A stretch of DNA of 64,000 nt from Protea cynaroides (taxonomy: Eukaryota > Streptophyta > Magnoliopsida > Proteales > Proteaceae), in NCBI GenBank assembly GCA_028583415.1, contig CM053265.1, positions 33,601,794 through 33,665,793 of the forward strand, written 5' to 3'. Each line of letters starts with the position of its first letter. Within the stretch, counting starts at the first letter, position 1. The notes beneath the pieces were generated by a model. The model was given only the letters and a program-made list of their open reading frames with translations. It did not search any database and was not told the origin of the DNA. Below, piece after piece: positions 1-11,408 of the stretch. The translations under genes and the position numbers were made by a program.

Positions 1-556
1 TGACTTCGAGTTCTTCTTGGGCGCATGACTAAAGGTTCCTCTCTGGCTTTATCTTACGATGTTGAATCTCACGGGCCCCACGGTTGGTGCCAACTATTTC
101 GGCCCAGATCCGTCCTGTGGATCCTCTTGGTTGACTGGACCTGCAAGACAAGGAAAGACAAGGAAGGTGGAGGTAGGCCGGATGCCTCGGGTCCACTCCG
201 ATGCCAAAGTTAGGGCTCTGTGAACAGTCAATGGGCTCGGTGTCGAGCCCACTAAGATATTATAAGAAAAGTGTGGGGTGAGGTGAGATTCTCCGTCCCA
301 AGTGTCAGAGCATGAATCTCTAGAAGTAAATGAGCAGTAAATGTTGTCTGTAAAAAAACCTCGGGATTCGTCCTATTTGTAGTGAATAGTGCGAATCCCC
401 AAAATGCCGATCTTACCCTTTGTTCTTGAATTGGGAGGGGTCTTCTTATGTCGAATGGGGGATCTCCACGTGGCACTGATACTGAGTCCTACGTGGCGCT
501 TACACCGAATCCTATGTGTAAGGGTTGTATTGCTAGCGTGGTGTAATTCCCCAACA
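1..556 (-). mobile_element. Edge of a Ty3/gypsy-type LTR retrotransposon (LTR 95-556)
   Basis: On the minus strand the stretch 556-95 reads as an LTR. It begins TGTTGGGGAATTACACC and ends about two bases before TGGCACCAACCGTGG (complement of 78-92), which has the form of the TGGCGCC-type primer binding sites of plant gypsy elements. Bases 1-77 would then be the start of the internal leader, with the body lying off the left edge. The sense end of the LTR (GAAATA) is not a clean CA. No protein domain is visible in this piece. The base after the LTR starts the sequence ATTGC, the candidate TSD, whose partner is outside the window. The LTR structure is seen; the gypsy assignment rests on the primer-site form. 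Confidence 0.6.
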
Positions 557-2595
557 ATTGCCATTATTCTTCCTTGTCTTGTTTATTGGTTATTGGGTAA
601 ATTGTTTTATTTATGATAAATCATATGTTTTTTTATGTTGATGCCGAGCTGGTGCATGCCATTTAATTGATGCTCTTGATTAAATGTGGCTGAGAGGATC
701 TTTTCGAGAACATAGATTTGAATTATTAATTTCATGATCTATTAATGGGGTCTTTAAGTTTGTATTGGGTCATTGGATATGTTTCTATTTCCTATTTGGT
801 ATCTTAAACATCTACTGTTGTGTTTCACAAAAAAAGCTTTGACATGTAGATGTTTTGTTTTAGAATTCTGCTAGAGTTTGAAAAGGCTGGCTTCCTTGGA
901 GAATTTTGTATATTTTTGCCTTTGATATACTTTTAATATTTGTGATGTTATAGAATGTCCTTCTCTTACAAGGTTTGTCTTGTGATGCTTTAAAATCTAT
1001 GGATATATATCATGTAAAATTTTAGTTTTTTTTTATGAACATACCTTTAATTGACCAGTTCATTATTGTTTAAGAGCTTGAATTTTGTTGGCTTTGGATT
1101 TTGAATAATATTGAATTATTTTTTTATGGTTAAATTACCCCTTACATTTCCAGAATATTTATAGATGTAACCAACATTTCATATATTGTATTTGGGGTAC
1201 CTTAATCTAAATAAGCTTGACTTTATTAAGGAAAGTAACAATTTATGTCTGCTCTCTCCATAAAAAACCCATGCTTCTACCCTTCATCCTTAACAAGCCC
1301 ATCCAAGAGTGACGATGATGAAAGTCCCAAAGAAGACGGCTACCTGCAACCACCGCTTCCTTTTCTGGTGGGTGCTAGCTTGGGCCACTGCCAATGGTTC
1401 TGCCTCTGCGACCCCGACTAGGTTTTGGCAAGGTTATAGCTTCGTGGATCCACCGCCTGATATAGTAGTGCCCCAACAACTGTCTCCCTCCCCTTCTTTC
1501 CCACTGCCCTCTTTTCCCCTTCTGCTAGACGACATTGAAAGCAAGACCCCTTGTTTCTCCAGCTACACCCTTTTTTATGCTCATGCTATCATCTGATTTC
1601 TAGAATTCTGTAAGGGCAACAGCAAGAGCGGCTCTATTATAGGTTTGAGAATGGATAAGGGCTATAGTTGCTTCATGGCACCAGCACAGAGGAGGGAAGT
1701 GTTTGGAAGAAGAACACAGCTCACGGGTGTCAGAGACAGTGGTGATTGACAGCGATAGTCAAAGAGAGAGGGTTAAGGCAATGCCAATACAGTGGGAAGG
1801 AAGGGAGGCATTTGGTGGAAGAAAAAGGTTGAGGGAGAGAGGTTATGGTTGATGGTGGTAACAGTAACAACGACCATTTTCGCTTACCACAGGTTGCGGG
1901 AATGAGAATGAGAATAAAGAAATGAGAGAAAAGATGAAGAGGATAGGGGTTTAATTGTAAATTTTCCTACTAGAGTTAAGCTTATTTTGATTAAGGTACC
2001 CCAGACACAATATATGAAATGTTGGGTACATCTATAAAGATTCTGCAAACATTGGGTACCCTTGGGTAATTACCTAAAAAAAATTAAATCAATAATTACT
2101 CAAATTCCAAAGTCAACAAAACTTATGCTCTTAAACAACAATGAACTGGTCAATTTAAGGAAAGTTCTTAAAAATACAATAAATTCTACATGATATATAT
2201 CTAGAGATTTTAGAGCATCACAAGACAATCCATGTAAGACAAGGACATTCTTAACATCACAAAGATTAAAAGAATGTCAAAGGCAAAAATAACCACAATC
2301 AAAACTGTAAGGAAGCCAACCTTTTCAAACTCTAATGGAATTCTGAAACAAAACATCTACATGTCAAAACTTTTTTTTTGTGAAACACAATAGTTGATGT
2401 TCAACCAAAGAGAAAAGAGGAATATATCTAATGACTCAAAACAAACCTAAAAACCTTTTAATTGATCATGAAATTAATTATTTAAATCCATGTTTCTGAA
2501 AAGATCCTCTCAGCCACTTTCAATAGAAAATCAATTAAATGTTATGCACCAACTCTGTATCTACACAAAAAAAAAATGATTTATCATAAATAAAA
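557..2595. repeat. Long inverted-repeat (foldback-like) element, split by later insertions
   Basis: Bases 557 to about 1224 pair as an inverted repeat with about 1972-2595, and the match resumes past the MULE at 37082 to about 37127. Shared stretches include CCTTGTCTT and TGGTTATTGG, GGCTGAGAGGATCTTTTC, ACATGTAGATGTTTTGTTT, and a block around CATTTCATATATTGT. By eye about four bases in five match. Arms of more than 650 bp around a core of about 750 bp fit a foldback or long-TIR transposon, or a palindromic rearrangement. The left arm is cut at 556 by the LTR element, and the right arm is cut by the MULE, whose 9-bp TSD lies in the arm. No transposase is seen. Confidence 0.7.
1255..1970 (+). 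repeat. Core of the foldback-like element, family with copies near 38.9 and 52.8 kb
   Basis: This segment between the inverted arms is similar over most of its length to 38865-39660 and 52770-53567. Shared blocks include CCTGATATAGT, TGTCTCCCTCCCCT, CCCTTGTTTCTCC and AACCATTT near the end. It holds an open frame of 95 codons (1309-1596) beginning MTMMKVPKKTATC and rich in Pro and Ser. The frame is not kept in the relatives, which have stops and indels, so I do not regard it as a gene. The core could be captured host sequence or only element DNA. Confidence 0.5.
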
Positions 2596-2675
2596 GGGTA
2601 ATTGACACATACCACCCCTGTACTTTAACCCGATTCCAGTTACTTTAATAGTTTGCTGAACCGGACGACTACCAC
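2596..2675 (+). repeat. Left terminal inverted repeat of the MULE
   Basis: Begins GGGTAATTGACACATACC and continues with TTAACCCGATTCCAGTTAC. The reverse complement of 36993-37072 matches with only scattered differences. Similarity fades beyond about 80 bp. The 9-bp TSD (2587-2595) sits immediately outside. Confidence 0.92.
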
Positions 2676-4064
2676 CCTTTAACTTACATCACATTCATGA
2701 ACCAGTCCAGACTTAAATTTTAACCTATTTATTCTCTTTAATATGGCCAAAATACCCATTAAAGTGAGTAGAAAAGTCTAAAATACCCTTTTTTTTACCT
2801 TTACCTTTACATTGCCTTTTCTTCAATCTCATTGTTCCTCATTCGATTTTTGCTCCCTGCTGAAACAGAGGAGACCGAACGAGAAGATGAAATCTCATTC
2901 TTCAATCCCTAATCTCCCTCCAATCTCATTGCTCCCGACTGAAAGATAAGACCGAAGGAAAAAAGCGAAGAGGTCGATTGAAGGAGAAAGAGGTTGATTG
3001 AAAGAGTAAGACAACGACTGAGAAGACGTCGAGTGCAGCTCAGAACTGGGTTTCACAGAGAAGACGTCGACTGCAGCTCAGAGAAGAGTGGCATTGTGTT
3101 TGAAAAGGTTCATCCGATTTCAATCCCTAGTGGCATTGTGTTCGAGAAGGTTCGTCTGGTTTCAATCCCTTATCTTTCATTCTAATCAGGTTTGAAACCC
3201 CATTACTCTCCATTCGTCAAGCTAGGGTTTTCGAATTTTTGGTGGTTAATATGCATAATGATTGGTTAGGTAGGGTTTGGAAATTTGTTGTGGTTAATCT
3301 AGGGTTTGCAATTTTTTTTGTTTTCCTGCTGTTTCCCTTTACCAATTTATACTATTTTTTATTACGTTCTCAAGTTTAAGCCAAATTACCCATATTACAA
3401 CAGGGATTGATTGTGAAGTGCTTCCTTGATTACCATCGTTTAAGTTTTTTTTTTTTTTCTCTTTTCTTTTTCTTCCATTAAAATCAGGTCAGTTTCAGAA
3501 TTTCTTTAGTACCCGCTCGTGTTTTAACTTTCCTATTTTTTGTTGCTTGATTAATCCACGATTTGCTATCCTTCTCTTGCCAATAATTAGGTCAGTTCTT
3601 TTTAATCTTCTTAAATCATGATTTCAGAAACTGCTTTTAACAGTTCGATCTTTCTTATTGATTTTGAGTTTCGTAGTTCAAAACAAAAATTTTCAAAATT
3701 TTGTTTAGTGAACTGATATTTCAGATTTGACTTTGAGAAGGTGTTCAGAATTTGTTATTCTTCAATACCCTATTATTACTACTACACTGGTCCTTTAAGT
3801 CTTGCCAAAGTTTAGGAATTAACATCAATTATTTCTTTTTATATGTTGGTTAAAGTAAAATTTTCATGTAGTGATTGTACAGTGTCTAGCAAAGGTTAAT
3901 TTACATACAATACAATTTTTCTTGCCTATCTACAAGGTTTCCAGACAAAAAAGCATTATACGTTACACTTTTGCCTCTTCAAAATAAACTCATTGAACTT
4001 ATTACAGCTACGAAAATGAAACCAAGGCTCTATTTGTGTTCATCATTGGTAACTTCCATTATTA
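2676..4064. other. MULE 5' non-coding region with short tandem duplications
   Basis: No recognisable gene. Two 42-bp tandem units (3087-3128 and 3129-3170, both containing GTGGCATTGTGTT) follow a separate duplicated motif, AGAAGACGTCGA, at about 3021 and 3058. The rest is T-rich and intron- or leader-like. By position it should hold the promoter and 5' untranslated part of mudrA, now separated from the coding region by the copia at 4070-11408. No clear TATA box could be assigned. Confidence 0.5.
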
Positions 4065-4069
4065 ATTTT

Positions 4070-4234
4070 TGTTGAATGATGAAATAACTTGTCTGTAATA
4101 GACCTCTTATTTATAATGTAAGAATGAATACAAAGAAAGAAAGAGGTAGTACAGGTAGTACAGGTAGTACAATTGTACAATACAGGTAGTACCACGAATC
4201 TAGACAAAAAATGAAATACTTAATATTCTCAACA
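4070..4234 (-). repeat. 3' LTR of the minus-strand copia
   Basis: 165 bp, bounded TGTTGAATGATG...TTCTCAACA on the plus strand. It is longer than its partner because it contains a small repeat of GGTAGTACA (about 4146-4192), expanded relative to the other LTR. It is followed at 4235 by the complement of the polypurine tract. Confidence 0.9.
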
Positions 4235-4379
4235 CTCCCCCTCAAGTTGGGGCATATATATCATGCATGCCCAACTTGGACAATATCATATGGAAGAATT
4301 TCCCTGACAGACCTTTGGTGAAGATGTCTGCTAGTTAGTCCTCTGATCTGACAAACGAAATTTTGATTTATCCACTGTC

Positions 4380-6716
4380 CAGTTTCTCTTTGATGAAGTG
4401 ACGGTCAACCTCAACATGTTTTGTCCTATCATGCTGAACCAGATCATTAGCAATGCTAATGGGTGCTTAATTATTACAGAATAATTTCATGGACTGGTTA
4501 CACATATAATCTTCAAATCTTTGAGTAGTCGTTGTAACCTTAGTAGTTTTCATATTCCATGCGCCATTGCTCTATATTTTGCTTCTGCATTGGATCGAGC
4601 AACCACATTTTGCTTCTTGCTGCTCCAGGTTACCAGATTGCCACCCAAGAATGTGCAATAACCAGAGATAGACTCTACCTGTATAGACTTTGATGAATCT
4701 AAAATGGCATATGCTTCCATTTTCAGAGGGTCATTAGGAGATAACAAGATTTCTCTTCCAGGGGCTGACTTCAGGTAGTGCAGTATCCGATAGACGGCTA
4801 ATATGTGTAGAGTATGGGTCGTGCATAAACTGGCTTACCAAACTAACTGCGAATGCAATATCTGGCCATGTGTAGGGAAGATATATGAGTCTGCCAACAA
4901 GTCTATGATATCTTTCTTTGTCTTCTGGTGTGTTTTTTTTTGCCCTTAGCTTGGTATTGGGATCGAGAGGAGTATCACAAGGTCGGGCCCCAAGTAACCC
5001 TGTTTCTGAGAGAAGATCAAGAACATACTTTCTTTGAGATAGATAAATGTGCCTTTTGCAGATCTGGAAACTTCAATCCCAAGAAAGTACCTATGTTTGC
5101 CAAGGTCTTAGATCTTAAACTGTTTCTCTAGAAATGCCTTTAGTTTCGAGATTTCATCAATGTTATTGCCAGCAATGATGATATCATCTACATATATACA
5201 AGTAAGGTAGTAAAAGTGTTAGGGGAATGTTTTATAAATAATGTATAGTCAACATTGCTTTGAACATAGCCAAATGCTACCATAGCTTTATTAAACCTTC
5301 CAAATCATACTCTAGGAGATTGTTTTAGACCATAAAGAGATCGGTTCAACTTGCAGACTATTCCTTGGCTTTTATCATCTGTGAAACCCGGTGGGCACTC
5401 CATATAGACATCTTCAGTAAGTTCTCCATAAAGGAATGCATTTTTTACATCTAACTGTTGCAAGTCCCAGTTGTGATGTACAATACAGGACAGTAAAACC
5501 CTGATGGTAGTCATTTTGGCCACTGGAACGAAGGTTTCTTGGTAGTCAATCACATATGTTTGGGTAAATCTTCATGCAACCAATCTAGTCTTGTACCGAT
5601 TAATAGTCCCATCTGGTTTCTGTTTCACTGTAAAGATACTTGCATCCTAATGACCTTGATCCTATAAGAAGTGGAACAAGATCCCATGAATCATTTTTCT
5701 TTGGAGCCCTCATTTCTTCCACCATTGCAGCTTTCCACCGTTCATCCATAGTTGCATCCTGCCATTTTTGAGGAACAGACGCAGAAGAGAGCGAAGACAC
5801 AAAAACACGGAAAGAAGGGGAAAGGAAGTCATAGGAAACATAATTGGAAATAGGATGTAGGATGCAGAGCCTAGTTCCTTTTTGAAGTGAAATTGAAAGA
5901 TCAAGATCAGAAGAAGGAGTAAGTTCCTTACCAGAAGAAGGCTCAGTAGACTCAGTTTTTGGATCCAGGACTAGCGAAGGGACATGTGCAGGAGTGGTAG
6001 TGGCCTTTCCTTGTTTGTCTTTGGCACAAGCCATAAACTTGCAGAGGTGGCTTGGTGGTTGGATGCTTGGATGGTGCAGCTGTACTGAGCACTTGTTCTT
6101 GGACTATTTCTGGTACATCAGGTATATCCGGTATAAGTACATTAGGGATATCAGATGCATCTTCAACTGTCTGTGTCTCCCCCTGAAGTGGAGCTTGATA
6201 ATAGGAGAGATGCTCATGAAAAATAACATTTCTACTAACAAGAACCTGACGAGAGGGTGGATGATAACACTTGTATCCTTTCTGTGTTGCTGAATATCCT
6301 AAAAATATGCACTTTAATCCACGTGGATCAAGCTTACCAGGGGAACGATGGTTACGAGCATAACAAAGACAACCAAAGACTCTAGGAGGAAGAACAAAAT
6401 TAAAATTTCCAAGTAAGATGTCCAAGGGAGCCTTGTTGTCTAAAACTCGAGAAGGAAGGCGATTGATAAGGGATGCTGCAGTGAGGACAGCATCACTCCA
6501 GTATTGAGCGGGAACATGTCTCTCAAACATTAGTGCTCTAGCTGTTTCGAGTAAGTGGCGGTTCTTTCTTTCAGCGACTCCACACAACTTGTCTGATGAA
6601 TTATCTCATTATTAGCCAAGTATTGCTGAAAAAAAATCCTTTAATATATTCTTTACCAATGTCACTACGGAGTATCTTCAAATGAGTTTGAAACTGCGTC
6701 TTGATCATATTGTGGA
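4380..6716 (-). pseudogene. copia pol fragment: integrase C-part, reverse transcriptase, RNase H
   Basis: Reading leftwards on the minus strand, 6587-5952 encodes the integrase core and C-terminal part (ERKNRHLLETARAL, then a GCLCYARNH block). Around 6034-5600 is the linker into reverse transcriptase (WKAAMVEEMRA). At 5553-5305 is the RT palm ([13 protein letters not shown] ... [10 protein letters not shown]), and near 5190-5171 the catalytic YVDD in the form IYVDDIII. Bases 4747-4550 hold the RNase H region with SGYCTFLGGNLVTW, and 4470-4380 the end of pol. Several frameshifts and stops separate these pieces. It would have made the polyprotein for reverse transcription and integration; it is not functional as it stands. 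Confidence 0.88.
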
Positions 6717-9044
6717 TGTAAGACCCGTATCGAACTAACCGGTCTTACCACCTTGTACCAGGTCTACCTATCATGTTCGAGCCAAATGGACCAAGTGCGT
6801 GAAGGAAATAGCGAGACCAGGTATTAAACTGACCCAAAAACAGTAAAATAGGGGGTAGGGTCGCATACCTAGATAGGCAGGGTCGGACCCCCCTCATTAG
6901 GAAGTCAGACCCCTAAAATTTTGACTGAGGGTCGGACAATTTAGACCTAAGGGTCGACGGGATCTCTGACCCCCTCATCGACCCCCTCATTGCCAACAGA
7001 AACCGTAAATAGGAAACTTTCCAAATTTCAAGGGGATTCTTTCCTAATCTCAATGGGAGTTATATTGGGAGGTTCTGCTCTATAAATAGGATTTCCCTTA
7101 GTCTCTTTCACTCCTTTTGAAACCCTAATTGAAAGTGAGAGAAAGAGAAGAGAAGGAGAAGAGAAGGAAAGTTGAAGAAGAAGACTAAAGAGAAGAATTC
7201 AGAGAAACCTCTGAATCTCAGCAAACCTAAGGTATGGGTATGCTTCCATTAATATTTTAAGACCTTAGAATAGTTCATGAAGAGGGTATGACTTAGGAGA
7301 AACCCAAATCATCCATCCATGGGAAGATTTCAATGAAATCCATGGAGGGAATCATGGTAGGCAAGTAAGAAAGGAACCTAGAGTTTTAAGCCATAGAACA
7401 AGCATAGAATGGATTGTGGAAGTAAGCCATAGGACCCAAACATGAAAGAATGGACTGTAGGATGAAAAGGTCGACTCAAACCACAAGGGGTCGCACGTGG
7501 GGTCGATTGGGAATCGACCCTACCAGACCACAGGATCGACCCCCCGCATTCGAAAAGTCCAGGGATGCGATGGTCGAACCCAGGGTCGTTGGAACATCCG
7601 ACCCTGGCATCGACCCTACACCCTGGGGTTCCAGAAAACTGTTACCCTACCTGCGACCCATCCTGCGACCCTCGCTTAACAGCAAGCCTAAAACTGTCGA
7701 AATGAATTCTAATTAAAATCTATCGACTTGTTAGGTTTTTCTATTGATATAAAAGTGATTCTTAAAGCTTGAAAGAGGATCTACACTCAAGCAAAGGTGA
7801 GGGAACAAGACCTAAACTAATTGGTTAATAATAAACTATTTTTATTTTCTTAAGTCCAATGCCATGACTGATTCTATGCGTGTATGCTTGTAATGTGCAT
7901 TCAACATGTCATCCAATATTCCTGCTATTAATGTTCATGCATATTTAATTCTATTTTATTTATAACATGATGATGATGATGATGCTAGGAATAGGCATGT
8001 GAATGTATGTGTGTGGTTAGTGTGCTTGATGCAAGTGGAACATCAGGGGGAGGACGTGACATTGTGGTTCAGCCTGGTCACCAGACTCTAGCTCTATCTC
8101 AACTCAAGTCTTGTCCACTGACATCGTCGTATCGCCATTACCTTAGCAAAACTATTACGTCGTAGGGTATCAAGGGAGGTGGTCTCGGATCGTGTAGTCT
8201 TTGACTCTGCTGGGGGGGCCTTAGCGCTATCTCTATGGATATATTGAGGGATGCTGGGATGAGGCCTTGGGTACACTGTTTGACATTAGGATTGGTTAGT
8301 TGCGAGCCCAGTTTGCAAGCCCTCGCCAGCAGGGGCTTACGTGTTGGTATGGATAGAGTATCAGGGGAAGTGTGATGCGCTATGGTCCTAAGCACTTTAG
8401 CTCTATCTCCATTCCATAGTGGGTGCATGTGGGACGACAATAAATATTAACCTTTGGGAGGCTTTACACACTAGTGTATAGAGGTGAGGCGGCTACCGAA
8501 CCTTTCTATAGCACATTGTAAACTTATATACTAGACCGCAGATATGAATTGAGTCCATGCATATGTTTGTTGCATTGTTTTGTTTGCTCACTGAGCCGTG
8601 ATGTGTGCTCACCCTTTCGACGTTGAATATTTTTAGTTGATGATGCAGGTACCACTGTGGAAGATTATATGAATGCTTCTGTGTACAGACACGTGACTGG
8701 GATGGAGGCTGAAGACATAGTGGAGACGCATGACTCCTCATACGAGTGCAACTCATGCGTTTTCGATTAGATTTTTATTTAAACTATTAAGGAAATGTAA
8801 TATTTAGTTACTTATGTTTCGGTTGATACAACATAATTTGATATTTTATTTTTGATTATCACAGTTAGATTCCTCAGTTCATTTAATATTAAGACTTTCG
8901 CTATTGTGTATTTATTCTGATTATGGTTGTCAATGTGTATGGTTTAGTTTACAAGGACACAGCATATTAGAGATCCTGGTTGAACCGTTGGTTTATTTGT
9001 GGTTCATCACACCGTTCTGAATAATATGAAATTGGGGTGTGACA
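6717..9044 (+). mobile_element. Solo LTR of a Tekay-like gypsy element
   Basis: 2,328 bp running TGTAAGACCCGTATC...GGGGTGTGACA, flanked by a perfect 5-bp TSD GTGGA (6712-6716 and 9045-9049). Copia pol sequence continues across the site, so it inserted into the copia integrase region. It is of the same family as the LTRs at 16695-18997 and 23964-26251. There is no internal domain, so the element was reduced to a single LTR, normally by recombination between the two LTRs. It carries GGGTCG/CGACCC clusters, an (ATG)n run near 7970 and a TATA box at 7081. Confidence 0.93.
7081..7088 (+). promoter_or_regulatory. TATA box of the solo gypsy LTR
   Basis: TATAAATA followed by GG lies about 365 bp into the LTR, upstream of a pyrimidine-rich stretch and a GA-rich leader (AGTGAGAGAAAGAGAAG). 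The same position in the minus-strand LTR keeps TATAAATA (27517-27524), while other copies have changed it. It is the probable Pol II start region of the LTR. Confidence 0.6.
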
Positions 9045-10042
9045 GTGGAAATGGCGGAAGCATGCAAAGACCTCATTTTTTTTGACGCATCAGATAGACC
9101 TATGTAGTATGAGTGTAACAATCATTAAAGGTTCCAAACCACCTATGACCAGAAATAGAGGTCGTCTGTGTTAGACCCCAAACATCAAAATATACTAAAT
9201 TAAAGATACAAGGACTTCTCGAAACATAAGGTAAATAAGAAATACGAGCCTATTTGGCCAAAACACAAGTTAAATAATTTTGGAAAAAAATGAGATAGAA
9301 TAGCAGAAGAGGGATGCCCAAGACGACAGTGCCACTCCTGAAAGGTACTGAGTGCGGAATGGGAGGAAGGTGTTGAACGACCATTGTCAAGCAAGTACAG
9401 GCCACCATGCACACTACCATGTCGAATCATCTTCCCGTTCTCCATATCCTGAATCATACAATAGGTAGGAAAAAATGTTACTTTACAATTTAGAGACTTT
9501 GTAAAACTAGTAATGGAGAGTAAATTTGTGGATAAATTAGGAACATATAGAACGAAATTCAAATCAAGGGAGGAAGAACAGTAGACGGATCCAATTCCTG
9601 ATATAGGAGAGAGGGATCCATCAGCGACCTTCATAGTATTATGTCCAGAAGAAGGAGAATAAAAGGACTCAGATGAACCAGTCATGTGATCAGTGGCTCC
9701 AGTATCTATAACGCAAGGGCTAGAGACAGAGAAAGCACAATGACCATCATGAGAAATACCGGACTGAACAAAAAAAGAACCTGGATTGGCAGATGCAGAT
9801 GTGGATGATTGATTTGTAGTTGCAGGAGGTAGTCGAAGGAGATCCCAGAGAGTCTGAAGTTCTTGTGCAGAGAGTTGTGGCAGAGGACTAGTAAGAGGAC
9901 TTGCTTCAGTTTGATGTGCTTGAGGTGCATGGGAGGACTTCGCCTTGTGCATACCTTTTCCTCGACGTTTTTCCATGAAGTTTTCAGCATGTGTCTTTGG
10001 TGTGCCAAAGCTTGCTATAATACTCATATTTGATAGCATCAC
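9045..10042 (-). pseudogene. copia gag end, protease and integrase N-terminal region
   Basis: The minus strand from 10042 to about 9200 is open for 280 codons. It holds the end of gag (Lys/Arg-rich, then a Ser/Thr/Pro-rich linker), the aspartic protease active site DTGATDHM near 9700-9680, the NLLSI..TKSL block and the GAG-pre-integrase motif WHCRLGHPS near 9330. The open frame then fails and the integrase is interrupted by the solo LTR at 9044. This is the best preserved coding part of the element. Confidence 0.9.
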
Positions 10043-10352
10043 AGGAAACAGGAGAACTCTTGTATGTCTGAGTATTTGTCTGGAGAGTAGACCTATACAG
10101 AACAGAAGGGGACAACATTGTTATTTGTCGTTTGTCCTCTAATTGAACCATGGAAAAGCATGTTCGAGGGTGGGGAAAGGGTCCCTGCTGAGAATCTGTG
10201 AGCGAATAGGATCAAGCTCCACATCTAGTCCTGCCAGAAAAGTACAAAAACCCTAATTTCTCTTCCCTTTTGTGAAATGGGGTACCATCTTCTTCACATT
10301 TAGCATGAATAGAATCATAAAAATTAATTGTTTGCCAATATAGCTCCTCAAC

Positions 10353-10733
10353 TTAGTATAATATTGGGATATAGTCAATTCTTTTTGATAGTTTCATGAG
10401 AACACTTTTTTGAATGGCATAAATTAAAGCAACATTCCCAACTTGGGAATAGGTGTCCTTAGCAGACTTCCAAATTTGTGCAGCAGTATTCAATAACAAA
10501 TAGCCCTCGGCTATAATGGGTTGCATGGAATTGAGGAGATATTGCATTACCAATGAATTTTCTGCATTCCATTTCTCCAAAACAATGTCCTTTGTCAGAG
10601 GTTTTTCCTTGGTGTCGGTGAGATATCCCGATAATCCCCGTGCTGTAATTGAGAGTTGGGTAGCCCGAGACCACATTAGGTAATTACCACCATCAAGTTT
10701 AGTGGTATTAGTGGAAATAGTGAGATTGTCCAT
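10353..10733 (-). pseudogene. copia gag N-terminal part
   Basis: 126 codons on the minus strand starting MDNLTISTNTTKLDGGNYL, with W-S-R-A and GYLTD motifs and a later AAQIWKSAKDTYSQVGN block, all typical of copia gag (UBN2/retrotran_gag type). The reading frame ends early compared with a full gag, so the capsid region is truncated by mutation. The leader, LTR and primer site lie just upstream (10734-11408). Confidence 0.85.
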
Positions 10734-11267
10734 TTAAAACTCTCTATCCCAGAAGAGGTTACTTCAGATGTCATCCTTGAGTTGTGTATTCTAGAACAAA
10801 CACCCAAAAACAATATGAACAGCCTCCCTGTTTGGTTATAGCACAATATATGGAGATCAAAGTAGAAATATCACTTGTCAAATATCCTAACTTGTCTCAT
10901 GTGCAACATAATATATGAAAATCAATTCTGGTTTGCACTCACTTTTTTGTTTATTGGGGTAAACTTAGAAACTCATAGATATCCGACCAAACTATACCAT
11001 ATTATTAATATCCAGAATGATAAAAAAATTGATTTCCAATAAAGAGAAGAAAAAAATGATCAGTAATGAGGGATAAAAACAAGGGCAGTAATTATATATC
11101 ATTGTATGATTCCCTCTTTGGTTGCTGCCCCTAGTGGGGAGAGAAAAAAAACAAAAGAAAAAGAAAAGAAAAGAAGGAAAGTTGGTGGTCGGCAGTGGTA
11201 AGTTGGCGGCGGCAGTGGTGAGGCGGCCGAGGGATCTGGCGGTAGAGCTAACTTAGCTCTGATACCA

Positions 11268-11408
11268 AGTTGAATGATGGAATGATTTATCTGTAATAGA
11301 CAGAGGTCCTCTTATTTATAATGTGAGAATGAATACAAAGAAAGAAAGAGATAGTACAGGTAATACGATTGTACTAGACAAAAAATGAAATACGTAATAT
11401 TCTCAACA
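11268..11408 (-). repeat. 5' LTR of the minus-strand copia, with primer site
   Basis: 141 bp, matching 4070-4234 except for the GGTAGTACA expansion and a few substitutions. The internal edge has A where the other LTR has the terminal T. The complement of the primer binding site TGGTATCAGAGC is at 11256-11267. The TSD ATTTT follows at 11409. Confidence 0.9.

Larger units (their letters stand above)
4070..11408 (-). mobile_element. Ty1/copia retrotransposon (minus), interrupted by a solo LTR
   Basis: Short LTRs lie at 4070-4234 and 11268-11408, flanked by a perfect 5-bp TSD ATTTT (4065-4069 and 11409-11413). The reverse complement of 11256-11267 is TGGTATCAGAGC, the initiator-Met primer binding site common in plant copia elements, and it directly abuts the LTR. 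A polypurine tract (reverse complement of 4235-4245) precedes the 3' LTR. In sense order the body gives gag, protease, integrase, reverse transcriptase and RNase H, the Ty1/copia order. Removal of the solo LTR (6717-9044 and one TSD copy) leaves about 5.0 kb. It sits in the leader region of the MULE. Stops and frameshifts make it inactive. Confidence 0.93.

Noticed and set aside
1309..1596. 95-codon frame in the foldback core as a captured gene
   Set aside because: The related segments at 38.9 and 52.8 kb do not keep the frame, and composition is low-complexity Pro/Ser.
8493..8756. 87-codon minus-strand frame, and other short frames within the solo LTR
   Set aside because: Not conserved between LTR copies and antisense to the element; chance frames.
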